Assembly: GCA_040285825.1 (NCBI GenBank)
Contig: JAUPSS010000003.1
Location: 1,736,001 to 1,800,000, forward strand
Reading direction: 5' to 3'
Origin: Eukaryota sp. TZLM1-RC
Lineage: Eukaryota > Metamonada: BaSk clade
DNA length: 64,000 nucleotides
Shown: piece by piece, positions 21,301 through 30,259 of the stretch
How positions within the stretch are numbered: the first letter of the stretch is position 1
How the letters are laid out: every line of letters begins with the position of its first letter
The notes under the pieces: generated by a model
The model's input: only the letters and a program-made list of their open reading frames with translations
Databases searched by the model: none
Told to the model about the DNA's origin: nothing
Position numbers and translations under genes: made by a program

Positions 21301-24300
21301 TTTTCCCCATTATTTAGAGAACTCAGACTAGGAATTGATACGCAACAATTAAGTAGAGCGACCGTATCACGAATTCTTTCTCCAATCAAATCATCACGTG
21401 ACGAATTGAGAAGTAAATCAAACAGATTACGAATACTGTCAATCTCAGAATAAAGAGTTTTAGACACAATAGATAAAATTGTAGAAAAAGACTTGTGGAG
21501 TTTGGCATAAGAGAAAGCTAGTCTTTTGAAGAAAATGGTAATCAAAGTGGGATTGATAGCAGCAAACAGATGGGTACATTCGAGAAAGCAATCAAATAAT
21601 GATTGATCAAAAACGTCATCATCTTCTAGTCCAATAAGTGACATTAGTTTAACCAAATGACTATCTGAAAAAAACTTGGAAGAATTACCAGAATTAAACA
21701 TTGAGGAAAGGATTACTGATATGTTTGAGCAATGAAACCCATTTACTGGCTTGTGTGACAACGCATGTCGAAATGATTTACAAGAATTTGCTAATAAACA
21801 AAGTGAATCAATAGTAGAATCAAATAAATCTGAGGAAGAACAATTACTAAAAAGATATCCAAAGAACTCAATTCCATCTAAATAAAACAATGAAGATAGT
21901 GATGTTGAAAATTTGAGACAATGTGTTGTATTATCATTAGTGATCTCATTTACTACAAAAGAAGGATGTGGTAAGTGAGTTTCAGTGGAGGAAACGTGAG
22001 AAAATTGATTGATTGAAGAACAACCACCCACAGTGGAAGGTAGGACACCAAAACCTTCAGAAAAATGTTTAATAAAATGAGCACCGGGGGACTCGAACCC
22101 GGAACCGCCAAACTTTGATAGCTTATTAAACTCTAAAGGTGACAAAACTTGGTTATAAATTCTTGGTTCAGCAACACAAATTCGATCTGATACAGTCAAA
22201 TGAAAAGATTGAGTAGAAGTGAAAACTTTAAATAAATGTTTTGAAACATTTGAAGGAATTGATGAACTCAATAACGTAGTAGTTTGGTCAAAATAAACAC
22301 TAACTTTCCAGGAGAATCGTTGTTTAAAAATACTGAAGCAAAAAAGTTTCCAATTAAGTTCAGAATCCACACATACAGTGTCTGAACTTACAGTGAATGG
22401 ATAGCGGCTACCAGAGGCATCTTGAAATATTAAAACAAGTCGTGACTTATTTATTTCCAATGAAATTGTGGTTCCTAATATTGATAAAAGTTCTAAATTC
22501 GAGGTTGAAAGGTCCAAAAACCGCAGAAAACAAGAGAAACTGAGCCCATTAGAACCAAAATCAATCTTTTTTGATTGGGAAGGTGACGTGGAACTGGACA
22601 AAAAAGGATTAAAAAAATCACCATTAGATTCCTCGAATTGGTACTTGCCAGTTTCCAACACGAAATAAGGTGTCGAAAAAGACATCAAGTTCAGAAAATG
22701 AAGTAAATTACTAGAAATATTACAATTCGCATCCAAGAGTTTCTCAGTAATCAAACACAAATCTAAAGGAGTGCAAGCAACCGAGAAGATACGACTAATA
22801 AGAGTTTCTAGACAACAAATCAACACGTCAGCTTCAGAGATTTCAAGGGAATTCTCATACAAGCTCAAAAGTAAATTGATCGCGTGATAGCAAACGTGGC
22901 AGTCTGCGAAAAGTCTGGCAGTTGAAGGGCGGAGAGATAATGATGTAGCGGTGTCGATAAAATCTTCATATAACAAAAGATTGGAATCAGAATTGATAGA
23001 GTTGAAAATGACATTTAAAATGGAAGCAAATAAGCAACCATTGTTTAAAGTTAAGTTTAGATGAATTTCTTCTTCTAATTTTGGTGAGGATGAGCAAATT
23101 TTTAATACTTGCAGCAGACAAGTCCTAGAGGACTCAATACTACCAAAAAAGTCATAATAAAGCTCACTCCACTTGTCAAGATTGAGCTCTTCTTGTAAGG
23201 CGAATTCTATAAAATTTAAATGTTTGACTGAATCACTAAAGCTTGAGAACTTGTGAAACAAAGAAGCCAAAGCTATAGAAACCATTTCCCTCAAATGAGG
23301 TTTACTGAAGAACAAAATCAGCAATCTTTCAACTACCTTTGCACACCCCAAAGCTCTGATTAAGCACACGGAGCTCTCTTCTGCAGAAAATATCGACTGT
23401 GTTAAGATAGCCAAGATAGAGGAAGTTGCCTTGACTTTGGTTGACTTTGAAGACTCGCAAAGACTGATGACGTGGTCCAAAAAACCAGTAGGAACAAAAG
23501 AATCATCTATAAACTCCCTATCTAAAGAGCTCAGAGTAAATAACAAAGCCTTCAAGACTATCACACTACTATTCTGCACAAGTAAGTTACTATGAGCCAC
23601 AAGATCAATAAAACAAAAAGAAGAATTAATCATGATGTACCTCAATACTGAAGAAGAAACTGCAACTGTTGACAAAAAACGACAAACTATTTGGTATGCG
23701 TGAATGAGGTTTTCATCGATTGCAATAGATTCGTCTGCAAGATTTTGAAACCTTTTGGCAAAGGATTGGGAAATAAGAACTGAGTTTGTGAGAAAACCAC
23801 ATTCACCAAGGCTACAAGCTAGCTGACGAGCTGAATTTTTCGAAAACGAGCGCACACAGTCATTAATAGTGGAATAGAGCTCAACTATCAAATCCAAAAT
23901 ATTCACACTGTCCAAATTTTCAACCTTTTCCCTAACCACAACTAAAACAGAAGCCAACGAAGCCAAGACACTTAACCCTGCTACCCCCACATCTTCCTCC
24001 TTGACTCTCCCTTCAATGTCTACCACACCACCGCTACACCTACAAACTGACGACAGCAAAGACATAATTGAACTTCGTGGAGAAGAAGGAAGGTCCTGAG
24101 TTAAGGAGAGAAAAAGCTCATCAATGGATCGTGAACAACTAAATGATGCAATGAAGAGGTTATGAGGGTGGTCGTCAAGAACGGACTGAACCGTCTTGAT
24201 AATAAGGCTTGCGAAAATTTCACGAGTTTCGATAGAGATCAAACAATCAGAATATAGTTGACTTAAAATTTCAATAGTTTCAGGATTCATTAGCGTACCT

Positions 24301-25406
24301 TTAGACTCAGTAGTGGTCGTGTTGATCAAAGCCATTGACCCCAGACACATGAGTAAGGAAGTGAAAAAACTAGATGAAGTTTTGATGGCTAGACGATCAG
24401 TAGAAGCAATAGTTGTCAAATATTTCAAAAAATCACGTGATGTTGGCAAAACGGAAGCTGATTGGTTAAACAGTTCAAAACCTCGCTGAACCATTATTGG
24501 AAACAAATCAAAACCAGCATTCTCTTTAAATAGAGAAAATAAAGATGGAACGTGAACTAAACAACAAGTAAAGGAAGAAAATAAATTGGAAATACTTGAT
24601 TCTAAAGGGAAACTGGATAAGTAAAAGTTATCAAAAATTGATTTAAAAAACCAAATACTAATTCGAATAAAATCAGATTTTTCAAAATTTAATTCATCAA
24701 AATTTAAACACAACATAGATTTAGAAAAGGATAAATAAACTACCTTGAAAATTATACACGGCACATACAGAAATGACTCTGAAAAGGAAACTCTACTACA
24801 AAAACTTTCAAAAATAGTAAACAATGATTTAAAAGGCGAAAGTTTTATCAATTCCAGATTTTTTGATGGCAAAAGTTTGTCCAAGTCAATAAAACTACAC
24901 GAGTAACAACTAAAATCTGTTAAATTTCTGAATGTTTCTAAAGGAAAAAGTCCTGCACATCGAACGACAATGCAGCTAGTCACCTCAGAAATGGTTGAAT
25001 CACTAGAGTCGGCAGCCAGGGCGCATCTGTGTGCACAAATAGCAGGAATACCGGAAGAACAGAGAGCTTTGTGGTTGAGAGAGGTACGTAGAAGACCCAG
25101 AACAGCAGTATAACAGTCTAATGAATTGTAAGAGAATGACTTGAGATTTGAGGAGAGAAAATGGGTAAGTTCAGAGCACAGCAGTTCAAAAAGTGTAGAA
25201 ACGACGTCTGGTGAAGATATAGTAGGTGAAAAGTGTGAAGATAAGGAAGCTGTACGTTCAAACTTACACAAGTCAGAGATTATGAGAGACAAGCTCGTAG
25301 AGGAAGGTGCTGGTGAAGGAGCTGCATTAGAACGTCTTCCCTTGAAGAACATTAGAATTAGTTCAAAGAATTCTTTATAAAAATCTGCATTGTAGCGGTC
25401 TGTCAT
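18342..25406 (-). CDS. BEACH-family protein (WDFY3/LvsA/NBEA-like), truncated before the BEACH domain
   Basis: The 2354-residue open frame has no introns. BEACH proteins are very large scaffold proteins acting in membrane traffic and autophagy. Most of the chain looks like helical armadillo-type repeats. A concanavalin-like lectin region lies around residues 915-1100 (GLSFSCFLRFLDL). A PH-BEACH domain is at ~2150-2340, with the typical RRIIDRRSIISVF, LEIFVS and SIFLIFGDTKSRDSVMKRV strands. The BEACH domain and WD40 repeats that should follow are absent, because the frame ends and the dynein gene converges from the other side. The ATG at 25404-25406 is chosen as start. An out-of-frame ATG lies 4 nt upstream and opens an 11-codon frame overlapping it. 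The first 31 codons and the upstream region are duplicated (see repeat). Confidence 0.85.
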   Translation of the reverse strand: MTDRYNADFYKEFFELILMFFKGRRSNAAPSPAPSSTSLSLIISDLCKFERTASLSSHFSPTISSPDVVSTLFELLCSELTHFLSSNLKSFSYNSLDCYTAVLGLLRTSLNHKALCSSGIPAICAHRCALAADSSDSTISEVTSCIVVRCAGLFPLETFRNLTDFSCYSCSFIDLDKLLPSKNLELIKLSPFKSLFTIFESFCSRVSFSESFLYVPCIIFKVVYLSFSKSMLCLNFDELNFEKSDFIRISIWFFKSIFDNFYLSSFPLESSISNLFSSFTCCLVHVPSLFSLFKENAGFDLFPIMVQRGFELFNQSASVLPTSRDFLKYLTTIASTDRLAIKTSSSFFTSLLMCLGSMALINTTTTESKGTLMNPETIEILSQLYSDCLISIETREIFASLIIKTVQSVLDDHPHNLFIASFSCSRSIDELFLSLTQDLPSSPRSSIMSLLSSVCRCSGGVVDIEGRVKEEDVGVAGLSVLASLASVLVVVREKVENLDSVNILDLIVELYSTINDCVRSFSKNSARQLACSLGECGFLTNSVLISQSFAKRFQNLADESIAIDENLIHAYQIVCRFLSTVAVSSSVLRYIMINSSFCFIDLVAHSNLLVQNSSVIVLKALLFTLSSLDREFIDDSFVPTGFLDHVISLCESSKSTKVKATSSILAILTQSIFSAEESSVCLIRALGCAKVVERLLILFFSKPHLREMVSIALASLFHKFSSFSDSVKHLNFIEFALQEELNLDKWSELYYDFFGSIESSRTCLLQVLKICSSSPKLEEEIHLNLTLNNGCLFASILNVIFNSINSDSNLLLYEDFIDTATSLSLRPSTARLFADCHVCYHAINLLLSLYENSLEISEADVLICCLETLISRIFSVACTPLDLCLITEKLLDANCNISSNLLHFLNLMSFSTPYFVLETGKYQFEESNGDFFNPFLSSSTSPSQSKKIDFGSNGLSFSCFLRFLDLSTSNLELLSILGTTISLEINKSRLVLIFQDASGSRYPFTVSSDTVCVDSELNWKLFCFSIFKQRFSWKVSVYFDQTTTLLSSSIPSNVSKHLFKVFTSTQSFHLTVSDRICVAEPRIYNQVLSPLEFNKLSKFGGSGFESPGAHFIKHFSEGFGVLPSTVGGCSSINQFSHVSSTETHLPHPSFVVNEITNDNTTHCLKFSTSLSSLFYLDGIEFFGYLFSNCSSSDLFDSTIDSLCLLANSCKSFRHALSHKPVNGFHCSNISVILSSMFNSGNSSKFFSDSHLVKLMSLIGLEDDDVFDQSLFDCFLECTHLFAAINPTLITIFFKRLAFSYAKLHKSFSTILSIVSKTLYSEIDSIRNLFDLLLNSSRDDLIGERIRDTVALLNCCVSIPSLSSLNNGENKKNLKYSTSSVHNCSFIIYVLQKLCSQAIQRKEKGASKKLLSFIQPSHILPFLNKNSSNYAVASSLIRVALDFSCVSDDWLRASRDVNLWYCIYSFITTIPVEFASKLILFSTANSFGFNSLKLIWALDPDSDVMLDSFKELLSHHVKTVTFPITSSMGRCVQLSLTLLEGLAKSSPFDRQIAEVCVDLYILFIRQCLSKVSTSNQQLGSLPKRIENSAKYLGDLLLTLDGSTVDHDFEFETLEKFLMEEFDFDAGENENDLTLSLTPDSFGFNQFSEDNIDEEVLRFPAESPCNSDDEDSEHALSPFPLSQHISLSGSLLKLTASMVVLLVLDGDKSRLVGAISQVIPQEKDFVRFSSVVTVYKTFCRHLSQLLIPYLRTLQSFEPPIFGALNSVISIICSRLLGIVKLIDEKSAQDDTQNEASHLAFTVLDWVLDLISKISPAIIFKVLKSGAFNDVFHLLPLLLEWSVGINSAHKRDNVPELLGPLIYNNLHLITFNRDDKLMKIIAKFLLSYSVPSLLSIEPNDEIKSPFSLSWTVKIWHVLNRFFPSLVKTYASKCSGLSSAISSQDYFNGFELLSRETDLEFKSFVLSESFELRSLLLEPALAIKQGILADCTRVFDTITDNCLSVYRQMMKSFRKSESVYESTLFNYLRRHNSEILENRSLVKRLAHSAVRSQFESSATWRFVWSIRNYKTLNNLGVRQSRHLNSSMVRSNLSIDYTILSKFPPLKVNPDQVDSQDEKYQDLVCDSRSFPVSKSEALSTVYKIQAFFSNNSTPLPYSPLSFGSVISSISTLESLICSSEETIESIHHVGLVSNTLDSSPSVLIVTNLSMHLIVQSCINNGLLKSIPSQNILSAGQEIARKLGTLPPTFMNPLEALDLSCICTESNTPDILFRLTQRRIIDRRSIISVFERSSAHEAIGLEIFVSTCGSVIAGGGGRLDSIFLIFGDTKSRDSVMKRVRPSGVSFANEDIVSARDIFSL

Positions 25407-25565
25407 TCATTCGATTATAACTAATGGGTGGTATACACTTTGAAGGAGCTGCATTAGAACGTCTTCCCTTGAAGAACATAAGAATTAGTTCAAAGAATTC
25501 TTTATAAAAATCTGCATTGTAGCGGTCTGTCATTCATTCGATTATATCTAATGGGTGGTATACAC
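25314..25565. repeat. 125-bp direct duplication covering the start of the BEACH-family gene
   Basis: Copy 1 is 25314-25438 and copy 2 is 25441-25565, separated by TT. I count two mismatches (TTAGAA/TAAGAA and ATAACT/ATATCT). Each copy holds the gene's ATG and its first 31 codons on the minus strand. The 127-bp period is not a multiple of 3. The outer ATG therefore opens a frame that runs through its own copy, shifts out of phase and stops early in the real gene. Confidence 0.9.
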
Positions 25566-25909
25566 GCATGAAGCATTAAAATATTGACAAAACTTTGGGA
25601 AGTCACCTGAACCAAAAATTCTTTAGGGCCAATTTTTACAGACACATTTTATTGCAAAACCTTCGCTAATTACTGTTTGGTTCCTTTTATAACATTATGG
25701 GCCATTGCATTATTTTTTTCAAACAAACATAGTTTTCCTTCAATAAAAGTTGGTCATTCGGAGTATTCAAATACACTTTGATCTTTTGTTACAAACGCTT
25801 CATTTTCAACAAATATCCCACATATTCGAAAAGATCATATTCTAAACAACCGTTGTGGCGAAGTTCACAGGGTATTTTTTGAATTTATGAAATTTTTCCA
25901 TGTAGACTG

Positions 25910-26240
25910 CCATTGAGTGATTGGGGAAGTGATTTGATGATGTTGATGCGTGTATTGAGGATATTGAGTTCTATTTTTTTGTTTAATGTTTGGTTAGCGT
26001 TGAAAATAAAAAATATTCTTCCAAAAAAAGTGATTGGGGAAAGCATCGACTCCATTTTTTGACAATTCAGGGCGCTGACGAATTCAAATCTCCATAATTA
26101 ATAGATTACCTCGGTTCTTCTCGAATACGAGAAAAAAAGCTGATCCCTCTTTTGCAGAGAAACTCTTGGTTAACTAAATTAGTCCCATTAGTTATGAGTT
26201 TAATGTGAGTTGTGGTTCAATAAACAACTTTTCTACATCA
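25910..26240 (+). mobile_element. Two LINE 3'-end remnants
   Basis: At about 25934-25975 the DNA encodes DDVDACIEDIEF, matching the end of LINE-B copy 2 (SDACLEDIEL). At about 26068-26232 the sequence follows the last coding part and tail of LINE-A copy 1. This includes the block encoding INRLPRF and the tail TTCAATAAAC. Only 3' ends remain, as expected for 5'-truncated insertions. The rest of 25566-26414 shows no gene. Confidence 0.65.
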
Positions 26241-26414
26241 ATTGCTGAAATTCCTTAATTTGATGCAAAAAAAATAAATTCTGGGTAGTCCTTAATGAAT
26301 CTTCCGAGTCTCTAAATCTTTCTGATGATTAATTGTGGTGCTTCAATTCTATAAATTAAAAGAATTGTTCCAATTCAATTGAATTTCCCCTCATTAGCTT
26401 TCAATTGGGGCCTT

Positions 26415-28054
26415 ATGCTGCCAGGCTTTTCTGATAATCTTAAACTAGCACGAGAGTACTCGCTGCTAGGTGATTATGAAGCAGCCTCAATATGTTACTC
26501 TGGTACTATAAGTCAACTTGATCTTTTCCACCAGGAGTCTTGCCCTTCTGGTTCACAAAAGTCTAAAGATATTATGTCTGCACTAAATGCCCTCAAAAGT
26601 GAACGAGACCTTGTTGAGAGCATTCGTGAAGAACTCAAACGTTTCACCACGAAGGGTTCTTCTAAATCTTCAACACCCGAACCTAGTGTTCCCTGTTTTG
26701 ACTCCGATTATCCTTCTTCTGACCACCAAAAACGTCACATCCTACAGGAAGATCCTCCTCCACCATTTAGACGTATACCAGATCATCTTAAAAACAAGCT
26801 TGCACACAATCGTCCTCCTCGTAACAAAACACCTCCGAAAGAACTACACAAACCCAACCCTAAACGGGCGCAGCTTCTTGCTCATGATAAGAGGCACAAG
26901 CAACCACAGCAGCCAGTGAAGTCCCGGTTGATGGCTCCCACAGCTGCTTCCCGTGGCCAAGCCAAAGTCCAACCTCCTCCTCGCCAAAGCCCTGAACGCT
27001 CTTCTTCTCCCCCCGAACGACCTGTGTCTCCCAAGTTCCAGACAGATGACCCTGCAATTGCTGAAAGAATAGAAAGAGAAATGATTGATAGATCTGTGAA
27101 TACAAAAATGACTGATGTGGCTGGCTTAGCTGATGCGAAGAGGGTTTTGCACGAAGCGGTCATACTTCCGAGACTGCGACCAGATTTCTTTACCGGAATA
27201 CGGCGTCCATGGAAGGGTATTCTGCTGCATGGTCCCCCTGGTATGGATTGGTTTTATTTCTGCTAATATTAGGTACGGGTAAAACGTTATTAGCCAAGGC
27301 TGTTGCTAATGAATGTGGTTCCAAGTTTTTTGCAGTGTCAGCTTCTACTTTGGTAAATAAATTATTGGGAGAATCTGAAAAAACTATCAGAGTTTTATTT
27401 GAAATGGCTCGTTTTTATGCTCCTTCAATCATTTTCCTGGATGAAATTGATGCCGTTTTTAATACTAGAGGCAAGAGTGGAGAACATGATGCTTCTAGGA
27501 GAATAAAGTCGCAATTGTTAATTATGATGGAAGGTCTTTCTAATGACCAATTAGAGGAAGATTCATGTAAGAATGTTATGGTACTTGCTGCCACTAATTT
27601 TCCGTGGGATTTGGATGAGGCGCTAAGGAGAAGACTTGAAAAAAGGGTTTATATACCACTGCCTGATACTGAGGGTCGGAAACAGTTATTAACTGATTGT
27701 CTCAAAGATCAAAAATTAGCTGGTGCTAAAGATGAATCATCAAAGGACGAAGAATCAGAAGAGAAATCACAGTCTAAAGGTCAGGACTATGTGGATATTG
27801 ATAAGCTAGTTGAATTAACAGATGGGTATTCTGGTGCAGATCTGACTAATATTTGTAGGGATGCTTCCTTCTCAGTAATTAGGAAAGCTATCGCTGGACT
27901 TTCTCCTGAACAAATTCAACATTTGGATAAAGATAAGGTTGATACTATCCACATGTCTGATTTTCTTGATTGTTTAGAAAGAATTAAACCATCAGTTGAT
28001 AAAAAAGATGTGGAGAGGCATGTTCTGTGGGCTAATGAATTTGGAAGTAAATAA
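26415..28054 (+). CDS. KATNA1: Katanin p60 catalytic subunit (two exons)
   Basis: Joining 26415-27240 and 27273-28054 gives a 535-residue AAA ATPase that severs microtubules. The amino-terminal MIT-like helix bundle ([18 protein letters not shown]) matches katanin closely. A Pro-rich, basic linker follows. The AAA core has Walker A GPPGTGKT (~residues 273-280), which is rebuilt only by removing the intron, and Walker [11 protein letters not shown] (~328-337). The block [16 protein letters not shown] is the katanin/VPS4-type helix. An acidic insert lies before that block. The start at 26415 is the first ATG in frame; it matches the family amino terminus. Katanin's roles include spindle and cilium microtubule turnover. 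Confidence 0.92.
27241..27272 (+). other. 32-nt intron in katanin
   Basis: The intron starts GTATGG and ends CTAATATTAG, with a branch-point-like CTAAT. It interrupts the codon for the glycine before TGKT (phase 1). Removing it restores an exact Walker A motif. Confidence 0.92.
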
Positions 28055-28152
28055 GCTTCTTATTGTTGATTTGAAAATTAAGGAATACAATTCTATTTAT
28101 ACAATTGAATAAATTACGACTAAACACTTTAAACAATTCTTGTAATAAAATT

Positions 28153-30191
28153 TCAATTTTTTCTTTTATCAATTACAGGAATTCTGTTATAAATGCACAA
28201 ACTATCAATAAATCTTTGGCAATCATTACTTGAAAAACCAGCCAAATCCAAAGTTCTCGAAGAACACACCAGACTAAGTAAAAGCTCAGAGTCTCTTAAT
28301 TCTAATGGTAATTTGGTAGTATCCGATCCTCCATGCCAATGTCCTCTTATTAAACATGAAATATCAGATAAGGGAACTGATTTCACCTTGGAATCTATGA
28401 TTAGTTTGTTTTTGAAACAGAAATTCTAGGAGGAGCGTATCAGTTGAATTCAATGAAGTGAAAACAACTTTCTGAATCCTCCATTTAAAAAAAGCTCTTA
28501 AACATACCGTTTCCGCCAACAATTTTCCATTTGAGTTTTGAATTCTTGACAAAAAAATGTCTTTTATGTGGTTTCCCTGACAAAATTCCTTTTTTCCCCA
28601 GCCCCTTCATGAAAATAAAACCTCTTTCTAATACACTAAATACTTCCCTCTCTACTTTATCATTAACTAATTGAATAACACCATCAATTAGACCATTACA
28701 GATATCAATAGCAGCAGCATTTGCTTCTCGATGACGTGAGATCTGCTTTTCTAATACATCAAAATCAATTCCACCAGATAATACTCTTCTGGGGGTTTTT
28801 ACACTTCTCAAGTGTTCCAAAACTCCAGAAACTGGTTGGCTAGAGTGAGTTTGAGGAGTTGAGCTAAAACTATCTGGACTATGGGACCTTACACTTGAAT
28901 CATGATTGGAACCCCTTTCTTGACTTGGACTGAGCTCTAGACTTGGACTGCTGTTAGGGTTAGGGTTAGGGTTAGCTACAAATTCTTCAATTCCTTCATT
29001 TAAATCAAATTCTTCTTCACATGAGTTTGTTTCAAAAGTTGTCTTATTGGAAGAAGCAACCAAAGAAACATCTTCATGAAAATCACCCTCACTCTCATCA
29101 ACACTGATCTCTTCTTCATGTGACAGCTTGTCAACAGACTCTACAATGATCTCTTCTTCAATATTTACATTATTTGTTCTAGGTTTTGGTGTAACCGGGG
29201 GACATGGTAAATGAGAATACAATCTAGAAGGAGTTGACTTATACCGTTGCCTCAGCTTAGAGGTGGGTTCCATTTTAATCTTGACCTTATTTTTAACTGT
29301 TTTAGGGGTTTCCTGGACAACACGTGACTGCTGACGTGGCGAGACAGCTCTTTTTGACCTAGACTTGGAGTTGACTAATCGGGACTTTTCAGCCGCTTGT
29401 TGACTATTCTCCCTTGATCCAACCAAACTTTTCTCATTCCTTTTCTCATTCCTTCGCCCCCCAGCCCTTCCTCTTGGTTCTTCCTTATTGAGCTTTGCTT
29501 CTTCACTAATGTTTAGTTTGGGAACGTCAGGAACATTACTTTGAAAAACTGAATAATTCGCCAAAGATTTCTTGATTGCATCTCTTTTTGGCGAGGTTGC
29601 CCTTTGTTTAGATTTCAATGGAGAATATACAGGATTCAACTCGGGAGACGTGTTGAGTGTGGATGAAATGGGAGAAACAGCAGAGCATGGGGTATGTGAA
29701 TTGTCAAGGGACTTCTTCTGATCGGAAGGGAAAAGTGGAGAATCAAGGAAAGGTGAATCATTGGATTGAATGGAGGAAAGCTTAGGTACGATTGGTTCAG
29801 GTTGGGGTATTTGTGAAGGAGAGGAGTGAAGTGAGGTGGAGGTGGGGGATACGGAGAGTTCTGGAAGGTTGAACAGATCTTCCTCATCAGTGAAATCTTG
29901 CAGTTCTATAGGAGAAAGCTGAAGTCCCTGCGTGGAACTGTAAGGAGAGTTGTGTGTAGAAGTTGGGGATGACTTTGAGTGAATATCAACAAAACGTGAG
30001 TCATTAACAAATAACTGGAATTCCGAGAACTTTTCAAGAGTAGTACCAGAGCTCGTTTCAAACTTAGTTTCAAGCGGTAGATCGTTGATTTGAAGTTTGG
30101 AGAAGTGATCCTTGGAACCTACAGGTCTCAGTGATAAAATAGCAGTATTGTTAACACCTGAGAGCAGGAGGTCGCCCTCATTGGTATCCAT
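28153..30191 (-). CDS. Ser/Pro-rich protein with a carboxy-terminal PH domain (two exons)
   Basis: Joining 28508-30191 and 28153-28394 (minus strand) gives 641 residues. The first ~400 residues are low-complexity, rich in Ser, Pro and basic stretches. A helical segment (IDFDVLEKQISRHREANAA) follows. The end is a pleckstrin-homology domain (residues ~530-635): KKGILSGKPHKRHFFV, then after the junction VKSVPLSDISCLIRG, RTLDLAGFSSNDCQRFIDSL. The PH domain is complete only if the 113-nt intron is removed, and the length then divides by three. The first in-frame ATG is at 30191, leaving 68 bp to the Raptor ATG. The cellular role is unknown to me; PH domains usually bind phosphoinositides or proteins. 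Confidence 0.7.
28395..28507 (-). other. 113-nt intron in the PH-domain gene
   Basis: On the minus strand it begins GTATGTTTAAG and ends ACTAATCATAG. The donor and the branch-point-like CTAAT near the acceptor resemble those of the katanin intron. A shorter alternative ending GATTCAG (36 nt) gives an early stop. Confidence 0.65.
28954..28975 (+). repeat. Interstitial (TTAGGG)3.7 inside a coding exon
   Basis: Three full TTAGGG units plus TTAG lie in frame within the PH-domain gene, encoding an alternating Asn-Pro run (NPNPNPN) on the minus strand. Confidence 0.85.
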
Positions 30192-30259
30192 TGAGATTCT
30201 GTGATTTGGTAGTTTGTCAAGAGAATAACTTTTAAATTTGCAATCTCTTAGACTATTCA
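30192..30259. promoter_or_regulatory. 68-bp divergent start region, PH-domain gene / Raptor
   Basis: The two start codons are only 68 bp apart, so both 5' ends must be very short or overlap. No TATA-like or other known element stands out. Confidence 0.35.

Noticed and set aside
22080-22112. tRNA-like segment with an exact pol III B-box (GGTTCGAGTCC, minus strand)
   Set aside because: It lies inside the BEACH gene coding frame. The T-stem does not pair properly and no A-box or cloverleaf precedes it.
28364-28552. Alternative 36-nt intron in the PH-domain gene
   Set aside because: The donor is the same, but the resulting frame stops after ten codons, whereas the 113-nt intron completes the PH domain and keeps the frame.
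28954-28975. Subtelomere or chromosome end
   Set aside because: Only 3.7 units, inside an open reading frame, with genes on both sides.
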